NCBI RefSeq assembly: GCF_902806485.1
Contig: NZ_CADCWT010000014.1
Location: forward strand, 1-43,950
DNA: 43,950 nt
Direction: 5' to 3'
Source: Candidatus Frankia alpina
Lineage (GTDB): Bacteria; Actinomycetota; Actinomycetes; Frankiales; Frankiaceae
Positions within the stretch are counted from its first letter, which is position 1, and the number at the start of each line of letters is the position of its first letter. Both the position numbers and the translations under genes were made by a program. Positions 31,011 to 41,448 of this stretch are shown piece by piece. The notes below the pieces were generated by a model. The model was not told where the DNA came from, did not search any database, and saw nothing but the letters and a program-made list of their open reading frames with translations.

Positions 31011-32141
31011 TCAGGAGGCGGCGTGGCGGGGCCTGGTATGGCGCCGGGTCGCCGCCGCATCGCGGACCAGGGCGACGATCGCCGCGGCGGCCTGGGGGTA
31101 GCCGGTGCCCGCACAGGCCGCCGACATCTTCGCCAGCTGCTCCGGCGAGGTGAGCACCGGCAGCACGTTCGCCAGCAGCCAGTCCGCGTCGAGGTCGGCG
31201 TCGTCGACGAGCAGGCCGCCGCAGGCCTCCACCGTTGGCAGGGCGTTGCGGCGCTGCTCACCGTTGCCGTGTGGGAGTGGCACGTAGGCCGCCGGCAGGC
31301 CCACCGCGGCGAGCTCGGCGCAGGTCATCGCGCCGGAACGGCAGAGCGTCATGTCGGCGGCGGCGTACGCGGACCCGATGTCGTCCAGGTAGGGGAGCAG
31401 CTCGTAGGGGGCCGGCAGGCCGCGGGGCAGCGCCGCCGCGACCCCGTCGAAGTTCTTCGGCCCGGCCGCGTGCAGCACCTGGACGCCCGCGCTGGCCAGC
31501 GGGTGCGCCGCCGCGATCATGACCTCGTTCAGGCTGCGGGCCCCCTGGGAGCCGCCGAAGACGAGCAGGGTCGGGCGATGCGGGTCAAGCCCGTAGCGGG
31601 CTCGCGCGGCGCGGCTGGCCGCCGGCGAACGGTCGAGGGTGAGAATCTGCGCGCGCAGCGGGATCCCGGTGAGGGTCGCACCGCGCAGCGGGGTACTCGG
31701 GTACGAGGTGGCGACGAACGAGGTGAACCGGGCGCCGAGCCGGTTGGCCATCCCGGGCAGCGGGTTCGCCTCGTGGACCACGATCGGAATGCCGCGGCGC
31801 CGGGCGGCGAGATACGCCGGCACCGACACGTAGCCACCGAAGCCGACGACGACGTCCGCCCGGACCCGGTCCAGGGTCGCGCCCGCCTGGCGCACCGCGT
31901 CGAACAGGCGGACGGGCAGCTTCAGCAGCGCGGGCGTGGGCCGACGCGGCATCGGCACCTTCGGCACCGTCGCCAGCTCGTAGCCGCGGGCCGGCACCAG
32001 GCGCGCTTCCAAGCCGGTGGCCGTGCCCAGCAGGGTCAGCTGGGCACGCGGCTCGGCGGCGCGCAGGGCATCCGCCACGGCGAGCGCGGGTTCGACATGG
32101 CCGGCTGTCCCGCCGCCGGCGAGCACTACGCTTCGCAACAT
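31011..32141 (-). CDS. murG: UDP-GlcNAc : lipid I GlcNAc transferase
   Basis: Membrane-associated GT28 glycosyltransferase that makes lipid II from lipid I. The 376-residue protein begins [23 protein letters not shown], the MurG glycine loop, and has [48 protein letters not shown] and the acceptor-side [18 protein letters not shown]. It starts three bases after the ftsW stop. It is the last gene of the unbroken dcw run; murC and ftsQ would be expected next. Confidence 0.97.
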   Translation of the reverse strand: MLRSVVLAGGGTAGHVEPALAVADALRAAEPRAQLTLLGTATGLEARLVPARGYELATVPKVPMPRRPTPALLKLPVRLFDAVRQAGATLDRVRADVVVGFGGYVSVPAYLAARRRGIPIVVHEANPLPGMANRLGARFTSFVATSYPSTPLRGATLTGIPLRAQILTLDRSPAASRAARARYGLDPHRPTLLVFGGSQGARSLNEVMIAAAHPLASAGVQVLHAAGPKNFDGVAAALPRGLPAPYELLPYLDDIGSAYAAADMTLCRSGAMTCAELAAVGLPAAYVPLPHGNGEQRRNALPTVEACGGLLVDDADLDADWLLANVLPVLTSPEQLAKMSAACAGTGYPQAAAAIVALVRDAAATRRHTRPRHAAS

Positions 32142-32144
32142 CGG

Positions 32145-33575
32145 TCAAGACGATGTCACATCGGGCCGGCCCGCGGACCGCCTGGTCCCGGTCGCTCGTC
32201 CACCGGTGCCGGATGCTGTGTCGGGGCCGTCGGCGGGCACGAGCTCCAGGTCGGGTCGCCGGGCGCGGCGGCCGGGCAGCCGCGGCCGCCGGCGCGCCCC
32301 GGCGCGCTCGGCCCGGGCCGAGCGGCGCTCCTCGGCCCGTCGGGCCAGGTACTTCGCCGCCGCGGGCTCCGAGCGGGCGAAGGAGAGCAGCATCCCGAGG
32401 GCGGCGAGGGTGGGCAGCAGCGCGGACCCGCCGAAGGACACCAGCGGCAGGGCGACACCGGTGATCGGCAGCAGGCCGACGACCGCCCCCATGTTCACCA
32501 CCGCCTGGACGATGATCCAGGCGGTGACCCCGGCGGCGGCCAGCCGGACGAACAGGTCGTCGGAGCGGTGGGCGATGCGCAGGCCCGCATAACCGAGCAC
32601 GCCGAACAGCCCGACCACCACGAGGCTGCCGATCAGGCCCAGCTCCTCGCCGATGATCGCGAGAATGAAGTCGGTGTGCACCGCGGGCAGCAGCTCCGGC
32701 CACTTCGCCCGGGACGCGCCGAGCCCGTCCCCCCACCAGCCGCCCGTGGACAGCGCATAGATGCCCTGGACGGCCTGGAAGCCGTCGCCGCTGGCGTCGG
32801 CGAAGGGGTCGGTGAACGACAGCAGCCGCCGGATCCGGTAGGGCTCGACGACGGCGAGCACCGACGCCGCGAGGATCATCGAACCGAGCACGGCGCCGTA
32901 GAAACGCTTCGGGGTACCGATCACCCACAGGATGGTCAGCGGGACGACCGTCACGCAGATCGCGCCGCCGAGGTCCGGTTCGAGCAGCAGCAGCAGGTCG
33001 ATGAACAGGAACATCGGGACCAGCGGGATGAACAGGTGCTTCGGGTCGGCCAGCAGCCGCCGCTTGCGCACCAGCAGGTCCGAGCACCACAGCACCAGCG
33101 CGATCTTCGCCAGCTCGCTGGGCTGGATGGTGATCGGGCCGACGACGATCCACTGCCGGGCCCCGCCCCGCACGCTGCCGATGCCGGGGACGAGCACAGC
33201 CATGAGCAGGAACACGGTGCCCGCCAGCAACGGGTAGGCAAACGCCCGGAACGCCCGCACCGGCAGCCGGCTGGCCGCGACGACGATCGGCAGGCCGATG
33301 CCCACCCAGATCGCCTGCCGGATGAACAGCGTGTACGCCGAGCCGAACAGGGCGTAGGAACGCACGCTCGACGCCGAGAGCACCATGACCAGCCCGAGCA
33401 GCAGCAGCAGGCTGGCCGAGGACAGCAGCAGGTAGTAGGAGGCGAGCGGCCGGTCGAGCAGCGGCACCCGCAGCTCGGCGGTCTCGCGGTCCACCAGGTC
33501 GTCGTCACCGGAGCGGGCGGCCACCGGCCGCACCAACAATCCGGAGGAGGGCGACACCGGCCTCGAACCAGCCAC
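32145..33575 (-). CDS. ftsW: SEDS glycosyltransferase FtsW
   Basis: Septal peptidoglycan polymerase working with FtsI. The 476-residue protein has about ten transmembrane helices starting near residue 45. Family marks are GGARQWIVVGPITIQPSELAK, EPDLGGA, SGDGFQAVQGIYALSTGGWWGDGLG, HTDFILAIIGEELGLIG and GVALPLVSFGGS. The C-terminal 80 residues are basic and cytoplasmic. It is packed two to three bases from murD and murG. Confidence 0.97.
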   Translation of the reverse strand: MAGSRPVSPSSGLLVRPVAARSGDDDLVDRETAELRVPLLDRPLASYYLLLSSASLLLLLGLVMVLSASSVRSYALFGSAYTLFIRQAIWVGIGLPIVVAASRLPVRAFRAFAYPLLAGTVFLLMAVLVPGIGSVRGGARQWIVVGPITIQPSELAKIALVLWCSDLLVRKRRLLADPKHLFIPLVPMFLFIDLLLLLEPDLGGAICVTVVPLTILWVIGTPKRFYGAVLGSMILAASVLAVVEPYRIRRLLSFTDPFADASGDGFQAVQGIYALSTGGWWGDGLGASRAKWPELLPAVHTDFILAIIGEELGLIGSLVVVGLFGVLGYAGLRIAHRSDDLFVRLAAAGVTAWIIVQAVVNMGAVVGLLPITGVALPLVSFGGSALLPTLAALGMLLSFARSEPAAAKYLARRAEERRSARAERAGARRRPRLPGRRARRPDLELVPADGPDTASGTGGRATGTRRSAGRPDVTSS

Positions 33576-33577
33576 GG

Positions 33578-34969
33578 CTACCCCTCTCGTGCGCGCACCG
33601 CTTCGGCGAACAAGTCTCCGCGGGCCGCATAGTCGCGGAACATGTCCATCGAGGCCGCGGCCGGCGCGAGCAGCACCGTGTCGCCGGCGCGCGCGAGCGC
33701 CGCCGCGGCCTTCACCGCATCGTCCATGCCGGCGGCCCGTTCGACGGGGACATCGGAGGCGTGTCGGGCGAGCGCGACGCCTATCTCCTCGGCGCAGCGG
33801 CCGATGAGGACCGCGCCGCGCAGCACGTCACGGGCGTCGCGGACGAGGTCGTCGAAGTCGAGACCCTTGTTCAGGCCGCCGGCGATCCACACGACCGAGG
33901 GGTAGCCCGCCAGAGAGGCGGCGGCGGCGTGCGGGTTGGTCGCCTTGCTGTCGTCCACCCAGCGGACGCCGTCGATCACGGCGACCTCGGCGTTGCGGTG
34001 GGCGCCGGCGCGAAAATCCGCGAGCGCGGCGCCGATCGCCGCCGGGTCCACGCCCTCGGCGCGGGCCAGCGCCGCCGCGGCGAGCGCGTTGGAGATCAGG
34101 TGGGGGCCCACGACCCGCAGGTCACGCAGGGCGACGAGCCGGCCGCCACCGAAGGCGTGGTCGACGAGGTGACCGTCGACCACGGTCAGCCCCGGGGCGG
34201 GTCGGGCCCCCGGGTCCCGGCCGAACAGCACACGGCGGCCTGGCGCCCCCGCGAGCAGCCGGGTGCTCGCCGCGTCGTCGGCGTTGCCGACGACGATCGT
34301 CGTGGGATCGCGCCAGATCCGCGCCTTGGCCTCGGCGTAGGCGTCCGCGCCGCCGTGCCAGTCGAGATGGTCCGGGGCGACGTTGAGCACGGCCGCAGCC
34401 AGCGGTGCCGCGGTGAGAGTGTAGTGCAGCTGGAAGCTGGACAGTTCGACGGCGAGCGTGTCGTAGGGCGGCTCGGCGGCCACGGCCTCGACGATCGGCG
34501 TGCCGATGTTGCCGGCGGTGGCCGCGCGCCGGCCCCCCGCGACGAGCATCGCCCCGAGCATCTCGGTGGTCGTGGTCTTGCCGTTCGTGCCGGTCACGGC
34601 GAGCCAGCGGGTGGCGCCGCGCCAGCGCCAGGCGAGCTCGACCTCCCCCCACACCGGCACCCCCACCGCCGCCGATCCGGTGACCAGCGGCGCGGTCGGC
34701 GGGACGCCCGGCGAGGTCACGACGAGCCCCGCCCCGCCGGGACCTGCCGGCAGCCCGCCGAGCTCCACCGTCGCGCCGAGCGCCCGCAGGTCGGCGGCGG
34801 CCGCGCGGTGCCGATCGGAGTCGCCGGCGTCGACGACCCGCACCCGGGCGCCGCGGCCGAGCAGCGCCCGGGCCGCGGCGAACCCCGACACCCCGACCCC
34901 GACGACCAGCACCGGCAGCCCCGCCCAGGTGCGCGGCGCCGCGGCGTCGGCCGCCTGCGTGGAACCCAT
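33578..34969 (-). CDS. murD: UDP-N-acetylmuramoyl-L-alanine:D-glutamate ligase
   Basis: Adds D-glutamate to UDP-MurNAc-L-Ala. The 463-residue Mur ligase has the N-terminal Rossmann motif VLVVGVGVSGFAAARAL, P-loop GTNGKTTTTEM, LSSFQLHYT, NVAPDHLDWHG, and the C-terminal VDDSKATNPHAA and IAGGLNKGLDF, all in the expected order. Four bases separate it from mraY. Confidence 0.97.
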   Translation of the reverse strand: MGSTQAADAAAPRTWAGLPVLVVGVGVSGFAAARALLGRGARVRVVDAGDSDRHRAAAADLRALGATVELGGLPAGPGGAGLVVTSPGVPPTAPLVTGSAAVGVPVWGEVELAWRWRGATRWLAVTGTNGKTTTTEMLGAMLVAGGRRAATAGNIGTPIVEAVAAEPPYDTLAVELSSFQLHYTLTAAPLAAAVLNVAPDHLDWHGGADAYAEAKARIWRDPTTIVVGNADDAASTRLLAGAPGRRVLFGRDPGARPAPGLTVVDGHLVDHAFGGGRLVALRDLRVVGPHLISNALAAAALARAEGVDPAAIGAALADFRAGAHRNAEVAVIDGVRWVDDSKATNPHAAAASLAGYPSVVWIAGGLNKGLDFDDLVRDARDVLRGAVLIGRCAEEIGVALARHASDVPVERAAGMDDAVKAAAALARAGDTVLLAPAAASMDMFRDYAARGDLFAEAVRAREG

Positions 34970-34973
34970 GGGG

Positions 34974-36041
34974 CTAGCTACCTCCGTGGGAGAGGAACTC
35001 GGCGTAGAACAGGCCGAGCCCGAAGGCCACCGCGAGGCCGGAGACGATCCAGAACCGGATGATCACCGTCGTTTCGGGCCATTCGGCGAGTTCGAAGTGG
35101 TGGTGGATCGGCGCCATGTTGAACACGCGTTTCTTCGTCGCCTTGAAGAACGCCACCTGGATCAGGACAGACAGGGTCTCGATGACGAACAGGCCACCGA
35201 GGACGACGAGCAGCAGCTCGGTCCGGCTGACGATGGCGATGCTGGCGAAGGCGCCGCCGAGCGCGAGCGAGCCGGTGTCCCCCATGAAGATCTTCGCCGG
35301 GCTGGCGTTCCACCACAGGAAGCCGAAGCAGGCGCCCATCGCCGCCGCCGCGACCAGCGCCACGTCCAACGGGTCGCGCACCGCGTAGCAGCCCGCCGGG
35401 GAGTCCCCCGGCTCGCACAAGTTGCCGAACTGCCAGAACGAGATGACCACGTAGGCGCCGAACACCATCGCCGACGTGCCCGCGGCGAGGCCGTCGAGGC
35501 CGTCAGTGAGGTTCACCGCGTTCGACGTCGCGGCGATGATGATCCAGGCCAGCAGCGGGAAGCCGATGATGCCGACCGACAGGGACGTGTCACGCACGAT
35601 CGAGATGTACGTCGACCCCGGCAGCAGCCCGGCGTCGTTTTTGAACCGGACCGCGAGCAGGCCGAACGCGAGCGCGACCGCGGCCTGGCCGGCGAACTTC
35701 ATCCGGGCGGTGAGCCCGAGGCTGCGCTGCTTACGGATCTTGATCCAGTCGTCGAGGAAGCCCACGATGCCGAGCCCGGTCATCACCAGCAGCACGAGCA
35801 GCCCCGAGGCGGTGAAGCCGATCCCGGTGACCAGGTGAGCGAGGAAATAGCCGACCAGCGTCGCCACGATGATCACGGTGCCGCCCATGGTGGGCGTGCC
35901 GCGCTTGGTCAGGTGGCTCGACGGGCCGTCCTCGCGGATCTCCTGCCCATAGCCCTGCCGGCGGAAGAACCGGATCACCCAGGGGGTGCCGAGCAACGAC
36001 ACGACCAACGCGACCATGGCCGCGATAAGAACGCCTCTCAC
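34974..36041 (-). CDS. mraY: Phospho-MurNAc-pentapeptide transferase
   Basis: Integral membrane enzyme that forms lipid I from UDP-MurNAc-pentapeptide and undecaprenyl phosphate. The 355-residue protein has ten hydrophobic segments and the catalytic motifs GFLDDWIKI (double Asp), [25 protein letters not shown] and APIHHHFE. Translation starts at GTG 36041, 49 bases after murF. Confidence 0.97.
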   Translation of the reverse strand: MRGVLIAAMVALVVSLLGTPWVIRFFRRQGYGQEIREDGPSSHLTKRGTPTMGGTVIIVATLVGYFLAHLVTGIGFTASGLLVLLVMTGLGIVGFLDDWIKIRKQRSLGLTARMKFAGQAAVALAFGLLAVRFKNDAGLLPGSTYISIVRDTSLSVGIIGFPLLAWIIIAATSNAVNLTDGLDGLAAGTSAMVFGAYVVISFWQFGNLCEPGDSPAGCYAVRDPLDVALVAAAAMGACFGFLWWNASPAKIFMGDTGSLALGGAFASIAIVSRTELLLVVLGGLFVIETLSVLIQVAFFKATKKRVFNMAPIHHHFELAEWPETTVIIRFWIVSGLAVAFGLGLFYAEFLSHGGS

Positions 36042-36090
36042 GCGGGTGTCACCCGCGTGTGTTCGCCTCGGTACACCCAGCGGTCCGTAC

Positions 36091-37494
36091 TCATGCCCCC
36101 TCGATCCCGGCGCCGACCACGCCGAACCTTGTCACCACGTCCTCGGCGACGCCTTCCAGGCCGTAGGACCGGCTGGCCTTGACCAGCACGACGTCGTCCG
36201 GCCGGGCGAGCGCGACCACCGTCGCCACCGCCTCGTCCGCGTCCGCCACCCACACCGACTCGCCGTCCCAGGAGCCCTCCAGCGACGCCGCGAGTCCGAT
36301 GCGCCGGGCCGCCGGCCCCACCGCGATCACCTGGTCGATCCCGAGCCGGACGGCGAGCCGGCCGAGCGCGTCGTGCGCGTCGTCGGCCGCGTCGCCGAGC
36401 TCCCCCATCCCGCCGAGCACCGCGATCGCCCGGCCCGCCCCGCGCATGTCGACCAGCGTCGCCAGCGCCGCCCGCATCGACTCGGGGTTGGCGTTGTACG
36501 CGTCGTTGACGACGACGACCCCGGCGGCGGTCCGGGTGACCTCCATCCGCCAGCGGCTGCGCGCCCGCGCCGCCCCGAGCGCCGCCGCGGTCCGCTCGGG
36601 GCTCAGTCCGAGGCGCAGGGCGACGGCCGCCGCCGCGAGCGCGTTGGGCACCTGGTGCGCGCCGACGAGGCCGAGGGTGACCCGGTGGCGTTCGCCGCCG
36701 GCGAGCAGGTCGAACGAGGCATGCCCCAGCTGGTCGACGCCGACGTCGACGCCGCGCACGTCGGCCCCGGCGCCCTCGCCGAAGGTGACGACCTCGGCGC
36801 GTGCCCGCGGGGCCATCGCCGCCACCAGCGGATCGTCGGCGTTGAGGATGACGGCGTCGCGGGCGGCCTCGGCGAGCTCGCCCTTGGCCGCGGCGATCCC
36901 GCGCCGGCCGTCGGCGTACTCGCCGACATGCGCGCTGCCGACGTTGAGCACCGCCCCGACGGACGGGCGGGCCACCGCGCACAGGGTCGCGATGTGCCCG
37001 AGGCCGCGCGCGCCCATCTCCAGCACGACGAACGCGGTGTCCACCTCGGTGCGCAGCAGGGTCAGCGGCAGGCCGATCTCGTTGTTGAACGACCCGGGCG
37101 CGGCCACCGTCGGGCCGAGCTCGGCCAGCAGGTCCGCGAGCAGATCCTTGGTCGTGGTCTTGCCCGCCGAGCCGGTGACGGCGACGACGGTGGCGCGGGC
37201 GGTGTCGCGCACGTGCGCGGCGAGGGCGGCCAGCGCGGCCGACGGATCGGCGACGACGACCGCCGGCACGCCGACTCCCCGGGCGGCGAGCACCGCCGGC
37301 GCGCCCGCGGCCACCGCCGCGGCGGCGAAGTCGTGCCCGTCGGACCGGGCGCCGACCAGGGCGGCGAACAACGTGCCGGCGCCGACCTGGCGGGAGTCCA
37401 CGGCAACCGCACGGACCACGGCGGCCGGGTCGTCGACCGCGTCGAGGCGCCCACCGGTCGCCGCGGCGACCTCGGCGAGGGTCAGCGGGATCAT
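36091..37494 (-). CDS. murF: UDP-MurNAc-tripeptide:D-Ala-D-Ala ligase
   Basis: Completes the pentapeptide precursor with D-Ala-D-Ala. The 467-residue protein has the short MurF N-terminal domain ([14 protein letters not shown]), P-loop [33 protein letters not shown], and [15 protein letters not shown] in the C-terminal part. Its ATG overlaps the murE stop by four bases, so the two are translationally coupled. Confidence 0.97.
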   Translation of the reverse strand: MIPLTLAEVAAATGGRLDAVDDPAAVVRAVAVDSRQVGAGTLFAALVGARSDGHDFAAAAVAAGAPAVLAARGVGVPAVVVADPSAALAALAAHVRDTARATVVAVTGSAGKTTTKDLLADLLAELGPTVAAPGSFNNEIGLPLTLLRTEVDTAFVVLEMGARGLGHIATLCAVARPSVGAVLNVGSAHVGEYADGRRGIAAAKGELAEAARDAVILNADDPLVAAMAPRARAEVVTFGEGAGADVRGVDVGVDQLGHASFDLLAGGERHRVTLGLVGAHQVPNALAAAAVALRLGLSPERTAAALGAARARSRWRMEVTRTAAGVVVVNDAYNANPESMRAALATLVDMRGAGRAIAVLGGMGELGDAADDAHDALGRLAVRLGIDQVIAVGPAARRIGLAASLEGSWDGESVWVADADEAVATVVALARPDDVVLVKASRSYGLEGVAEDVVTRFGVVGAGIEGA

Positions 37495-39170
37495 CCGCGC
37501 GCCACCGCGTCCAGCGCCGCCCGCAGCACCGCCCGGTCGTCGAACGGGGTCACCACCCCGGCCTGCTCCTGCCCGGACTCGTGCCCCTTGCCGGCGACGA
37601 CGACGGCGTCCTGCGGGCCGGCGGCGGCGACGGCCGCGGCGATCGCGGTGGCCCGGTCCGGTTCGACCCGCACCCGGCCCGCCGCGCGCGCGGCGGCCGG
37701 CACCCCGGCGAGCATCGCGGCGAGGATGTCCGCCGGGTCCTCCGAACGCGGATTGTCGTTGGTGAGGATCGCGAGGTCGGCGAGCGTGGCGGCGGCGGCG
37801 GCCATGAGCGGGCGCTTGCCGCGGTCACGGTCGCCGCCGCAGCCGAGCACGATGATGATCCTGCCCTTTGCCAGGGGACGAACGGCCGCCAGCAGCGTCG
37901 AGACCGCGTCCGGGGTGTGCGCGAAGTCGACCAGGGCGAGGAACGGCTGGCCGGCGTCGACCCGCTCCATCCGACCTGGCACGCCGGGCAGCGAGCCGAT
38001 CCCGGCGGCCGCGGCGGCCGGATCGACCCCGACCGCGACGAGCAGCGCCAGCGCGCCCAGCGCATTGGCGATGTTGAACATACCGGGCAGCGGGACGGAC
38101 AGTTCCACCCGCTCGCCACCCGGCCCGGCGGCCAGTAGCTCGCTGCCGCCGGGGCCGGCGGTGACGGCGCGGGCCGTCCAGTCGGCGGGGCCGTCGACGG
38201 CGAAGGTGACCGCGTCCGGGCGCCGGCGGGCCAGCCGCCGGCCCCAGTCGTCGCCCACCCCGATCACCGCGGCGGCCGCCCGGCCGGGCGCGAACAGCGA
38301 CGCCTTCGCCTCGAAGTAGTCCTCCATCGTGGGATGGAAGTCCAGATGGTCCTGGCTGAGGTTGGTGAACAGCGCCCCGGCGTAGTGCAGCGCGTCCGCC
38401 CGGTGCAGGGCCAGCGCGTGGCTCGAGACCTCCATGGTGACCGCGTCCACGCCCCGTTCGACCATGGCCGCCAGCAGCGCCTGCAGGTCGCCGGCCTCCG
38501 GGGTGGTGTGGGCGCTGGCGAGGTGCTCCCCGGCGATGCGGGTCTCCACCGTGCCGATCAGCCCGGTGGTGTGGCCCGCCGCGCGCAGCCCGGCGTCGAG
38601 GAGGAACGCGGTCGTCGTCTTCCCGTTGGTTCCCGTAACGCCGAGCAGGCGCAGCGCCGCCGACGGATCGCCGTAGACGCGGGCCGCCACCGGGGCGAGG
38701 GCGCGGCGCGGGTCGGCGCTGACGAGCACCGGCAGCGCGGCCGCCGGGCCACCTCCGGCGGCGATCCGCCGCGCGCCCTCGGCGTCGGTGAGCACTGCCA
38801 CCGCGCCGCCGGCGATCGCGGCGGCGGCGAAGTCGGCACCGTGCACGTGCGCGCCGGGCAGCGCCGCGTACAGGTCGCCGGGCCGGACCTGGCGGGAGTC
38901 GTGGGTGACGCCGCGCACCACCGCGTCCGGACCGGAGCCGGCGGACCGCACAGCGGGAACAGCGGGCGCGATGGGCACAGCGGGAACAGCGGGCGCGACA
39001 GGCACAGCGGGCGCCGGTGGGAGCGCCGCGGCCGTGAGCACCGCGCGCAGATCAGCCAGGCCGCACGCGGTCGGGGCGGCCGGTCGGGGTGCCGGTGGGG
39101 TCACGCTGACGACCTTAGTGGGAGCAAGCGCGGCCATCGGCAGGGGCGCCCGGGCACGGCGGTGGTCCAT
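37491..39170 (-). CDS. murE: UDP-MurNAc-dipeptide : meso-DAP ligase
   Basis: Adds the third amino acid of the stem peptide. The motif DNPRSEDP is the signature of the meso-diaminopimelate type, so this organism should have DAP peptidoglycan. Other marks: THDSRQVRPGDLYAAL, P-loop GTNGKTTTAFLL, TMEVSSHAL and NLSQDHLDFH. The 559 residues include a non-conserved N-terminal extension of about 80 residues with Ala-Pro-Val repeats coded by a 27-base tandem repeat. The start at 39170 is uncertain: no ribosome site is clear, and ATG 39137 or a nearby GTG are alternatives. Confidence 0.95.
   Translation of the reverse strand: MDHRRARAPLPMAALAPTKVVSVTPPAPRPAAPTACGLADLRAVLTAAALPPAPAVPVAPAVPAVPIAPAVPAVRSAGSGPDAVVRGVTHDSRQVRPGDLYAALPGAHVHGADFAAAAIAGGAVAVLTDAEGARRIAAGGGPAAALPVLVSADPRRALAPVAARVYGDPSAALRLLGVTGTNGKTTTAFLLDAGLRAAGHTTGLIGTVETRIAGEHLASAHTTPEAGDLQALLAAMVERGVDAVTMEVSSHALALHRADALHYAGALFTNLSQDHLDFHPTMEDYFEAKASLFAPGRAAAAVIGVGDDWGRRLARRRPDAVTFAVDGPADWTARAVTAGPGGSELLAAGPGGERVELSVPLPGMFNIANALGALALLVAVGVDPAAAAAGIGSLPGVPGRMERVDAGQPFLALVDFAHTPDAVSTLLAAVRPLAKGRIIIVLGCGGDRDRGKRPLMAAAAATLADLAILTNDNPRSEDPADILAAMLAGVPAAARAAGRVRVEPDRATAIAAAVAAAGPQDAVVVAGKGHESGQEQAGVVTPFDDRAVLRAALDAVARG
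38948..39015 (-). repeat. 27-base tandem repeat inside murE
   Basis: About 2.5 copies of a 27-base unit starting GCACAGCGGGAACAGCGGGC (copies at 38948, 38975, 39002). The period is a multiple of three and encodes a nine-residue Ala-Val-Pro repeat in the poorly conserved N-terminal extension. Confidence 0.8.
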
Positions 39171-39192
39171 TGCGCCGGCGGACGGGTCCGAA

Positions 39193-41448
39193 CTACTTGT
39201 CCAGGTCGAGCAGGAGCGGCGACGGCTTCGTCGTCGGTTGCGGCACGCCGAGGGTGGTCAGGGCGAAGCTCATCACGCCCTGGAACACCGGCGCGGCGAC
39301 CTGCCCGCCGAAGTACCCCTTCTTCGGGTCGTCCAGGACGACCTCGACGACGACCTTCGGATCGTCGGCCGGGGCGAAGCCGATGAACGACGAGACGTAG
39401 CCCTGGTACCCGCCGTGCACCGGGTCCGGCCGGGACGCCGTGCCGGTCTTGCCGGCCACCCGGTAGCCGGAGATCTCGGCGAGCGGCGCAGTGCCCTCGT
39501 TCGTCGCGACCGCCTCCAGCATCCGGCTGAGCGTTGACGCGGTCTGCGCGCTGATCACCCGCTGGCCGGGAAGATGCGGGGTGACCTGGACGGTTCCGTC
39601 CGGACCGGTGACGGCGTCGACGAGCCGGGGGGTGACCCGCACCCCGCCGTTGGCGACGGTGGCGTAGACCGACGCCATCTGCAGCGCCGTCGCCGACATG
39701 CCCTGCCCGTAGGAGATGGTCGCGGCCTGGCTGCCCGACCAGTCCTTCGCCGTCGGCAGCAGGCCAGTGCCCTCGCCGGGGAAGTGCAGCCCCGTCTTCG
39801 CGCCGAGGCCGAAGGCCCGCAGCGCCTGCTCCATCGCCGGCCGCCCGACCCGTTCGGAGACCTCCACGGTGCCGATGTTGCTGGAGCGGGCCAGCACCCC
39901 GGCGGTGGTCAGATGCTCGACGCCGTGCTTCTCGGAGTCCTCGATGCGCACCCCCCCGCGAACGATGGACGGCGGGATGGTCAGCGGCGTCTCCGAGGTG
40001 ATGAGCCCGCGGTCGAGCGCGGCGGCCATCGTGATGACCTTGTTGACGCTGCCGGGCTCGTAGGCGTCCCGGGTCGAGCGGTTGCCCAGCGCCGACTGGT
40101 CCCGCGGGGTGATGTTGTTGGGGTCGAACTGGGGCGCGTCCGCCATCGCGAGGATGTCCCCCGTCCGGGGATCCATCACGACGACCGTGCCGCCGTCGGC
40201 CTCGGACGAGCGCACCGCGTCGGCGATGGCCTGCTGGGCGTTCCACTGGATGTCGCGGTCGAGGGTGAGCCGCAGCGCCGAGCCGGGGACGGGGTCGAGT
40301 TGCCGGCTCTGTCCGGAGGGGATCTCGATGCCCTCCGGGTTGGCCTCCAGCCGGCGCTTCCCGTCGGTTCCCCGCAACACCTTGTCGTACTTGAGCTCCA
40401 GCCCGCCGCCGCCCTCCAGCACGTCGCCGTCGCCGTACCGCATGAACCCGACGACGTTGGCGGCCAGCGGGCCGGCCGGATAGGTCCGGCCGCGTTCCTC
40501 GGTGATGCCGATGCCGCGCAGCTGTAGCGCGCTGACCTTCTTCGCGATGTCGGGGGTCAGGCGGCGAGCGAGGTAGACGAACTTGATGTGCCTGGTCGGG
40601 TCCGTCAGCCGCCTCGTCAGCTCGGCGATGCTGTCGTCGAGCACGGGAGCGAGCTTGCGGGCGGTCGCGCCGATGTCCTTGACATTCGTCGGATTCGCGT
40701 AGACCGCGCGCAGCTCGACGTGCTGGGCGAGGGTGTGGCCGGACCGGTCGGTGATCGCACCGCGCACCGCGGGCAGCACGATCGTGCGCAGCCGTTCCGC
40801 CTCGGCCTGCGCCGCGTAGGTCGACGCGGAGAAGCCCTGGAGCTGGGTCAGGCGCAGCGCGAGGACGCCGAGCAGCACGCACATGAACACGATCGTCACC
40901 CGAAGCCGCCGCCGCGGGCTGCCCAGCCGGTAGTTGCGCCGGACCGGCGGTCGCGGTGGCCGGCGACCGCCGCCGGCACGCCCGCCGCCCCGGGCCGCCC
41001 GACCCCGCCCGGCACCGGACCCGCGGGACGCCCCTCCCGGCCGGTAGACGCGCCGACCCTGCGCCACGGCACCGTCGACGTCGTCGACCCCGTCGTAGTC
41101 GTAGTCGTAGTCGTCGAGGTCGTCCCGGTCCTGGTAGCGGCCCTCGTAGCCGCGGGCGGTGCGCGCTCGGCCGCGTCCCTGCGCCGTGCCGCTCCGGGTC
41201 GTGCCGCTCCGGGTCGGGTCACCTCGGCGCGCCCGCGGATGCTCCTGCGCGCCTCGGGCTCGATCCGCCCGCTGGCCGGGTCGGCCGCGTGGGCGGCCGG
41301 GGTCGTCGTAATCCCAGTCGTTCACCTGGCCGTGATCCGCGTCGTCGTCGCGGCGCCGCCGGCCTCCGCGCACGGAGGCCGGCGGCGGGGTCACCAGCCG
41401 TAGCCGGTCCCGCCCACGGCGAGATGAGCCGGGGGGAGTGGAACTCAC
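39193..41448 (-). CDS. ftsI: Septal penicillin-binding protein FtsI (PBP3, class B)
   Basis: Septal transpeptidase, partner of FtsW. The 751-residue protein has an unusually long cytoplasmic N-terminus (1 to about 183) with an acidic Asp/Tyr patch (DRDDLDDYDYDYDG) followed by an Arg/Gly-rich stretch. The single membrane helix is about 184-204. Then come the PBP dimerisation domain and the transpeptidase domain with S467-V-N-K, S522-S-N and K667-T-G. The ATG overlaps the ftsL stop by four bases. Length exceeds the usual 570-680 because of the N-terminal extension. Confidence 0.96.
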   Translation of the reverse strand: MSSTPPGSSRRGRDRLRLVTPPPASVRGGRRRRDDDADHGQVNDWDYDDPGRPRGRPGQRADRARGAQEHPRARRGDPTRSGTTRSGTAQGRGRARTARGYEGRYQDRDDLDDYDYDYDGVDDVDGAVAQGRRVYRPGGASRGSGAGRGRAARGGGRAGGGRRPPRPPVRRNYRLGSPRRRLRVTIVFMCVLLGVLALRLTQLQGFSASTYAAQAEAERLRTIVLPAVRGAITDRSGHTLAQHVELRAVYANPTNVKDIGATARKLAPVLDDSIAELTRRLTDPTRHIKFVYLARRLTPDIAKKVSALQLRGIGITEERGRTYPAGPLAANVVGFMRYGDGDVLEGGGGLELKYDKVLRGTDGKRRLEANPEGIEIPSGQSRQLDPVPGSALRLTLDRDIQWNAQQAIADAVRSSEADGGTVVVMDPRTGDILAMADAPQFDPNNITPRDQSALGNRSTRDAYEPGSVNKVITMAAALDRGLITSETPLTIPPSIVRGGVRIEDSEKHGVEHLTTAGVLARSSNIGTVEVSERVGRPAMEQALRAFGLGAKTGLHFPGEGTGLLPTAKDWSGSQAATISYGQGMSATALQMASVYATVANGGVRVTPRLVDAVTGPDGTVQVTPHLPGQRVISAQTASTLSRMLEAVATNEGTAPLAEISGYRVAGKTGTASRPDPVHGGYQGYVSSFIGFAPADDPKVVVEVVLDDPKKGYFGGQVAAPVFQGVMSFALTTLGVPQPTTKPSPLLLDLDK

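Noticed and set aside
30993..33632. 879-codon plus-strand open frame across murG and ftsW
   Set aside because: Antisense to two unmistakable dcw genes; composition is typical of a shadow frame.
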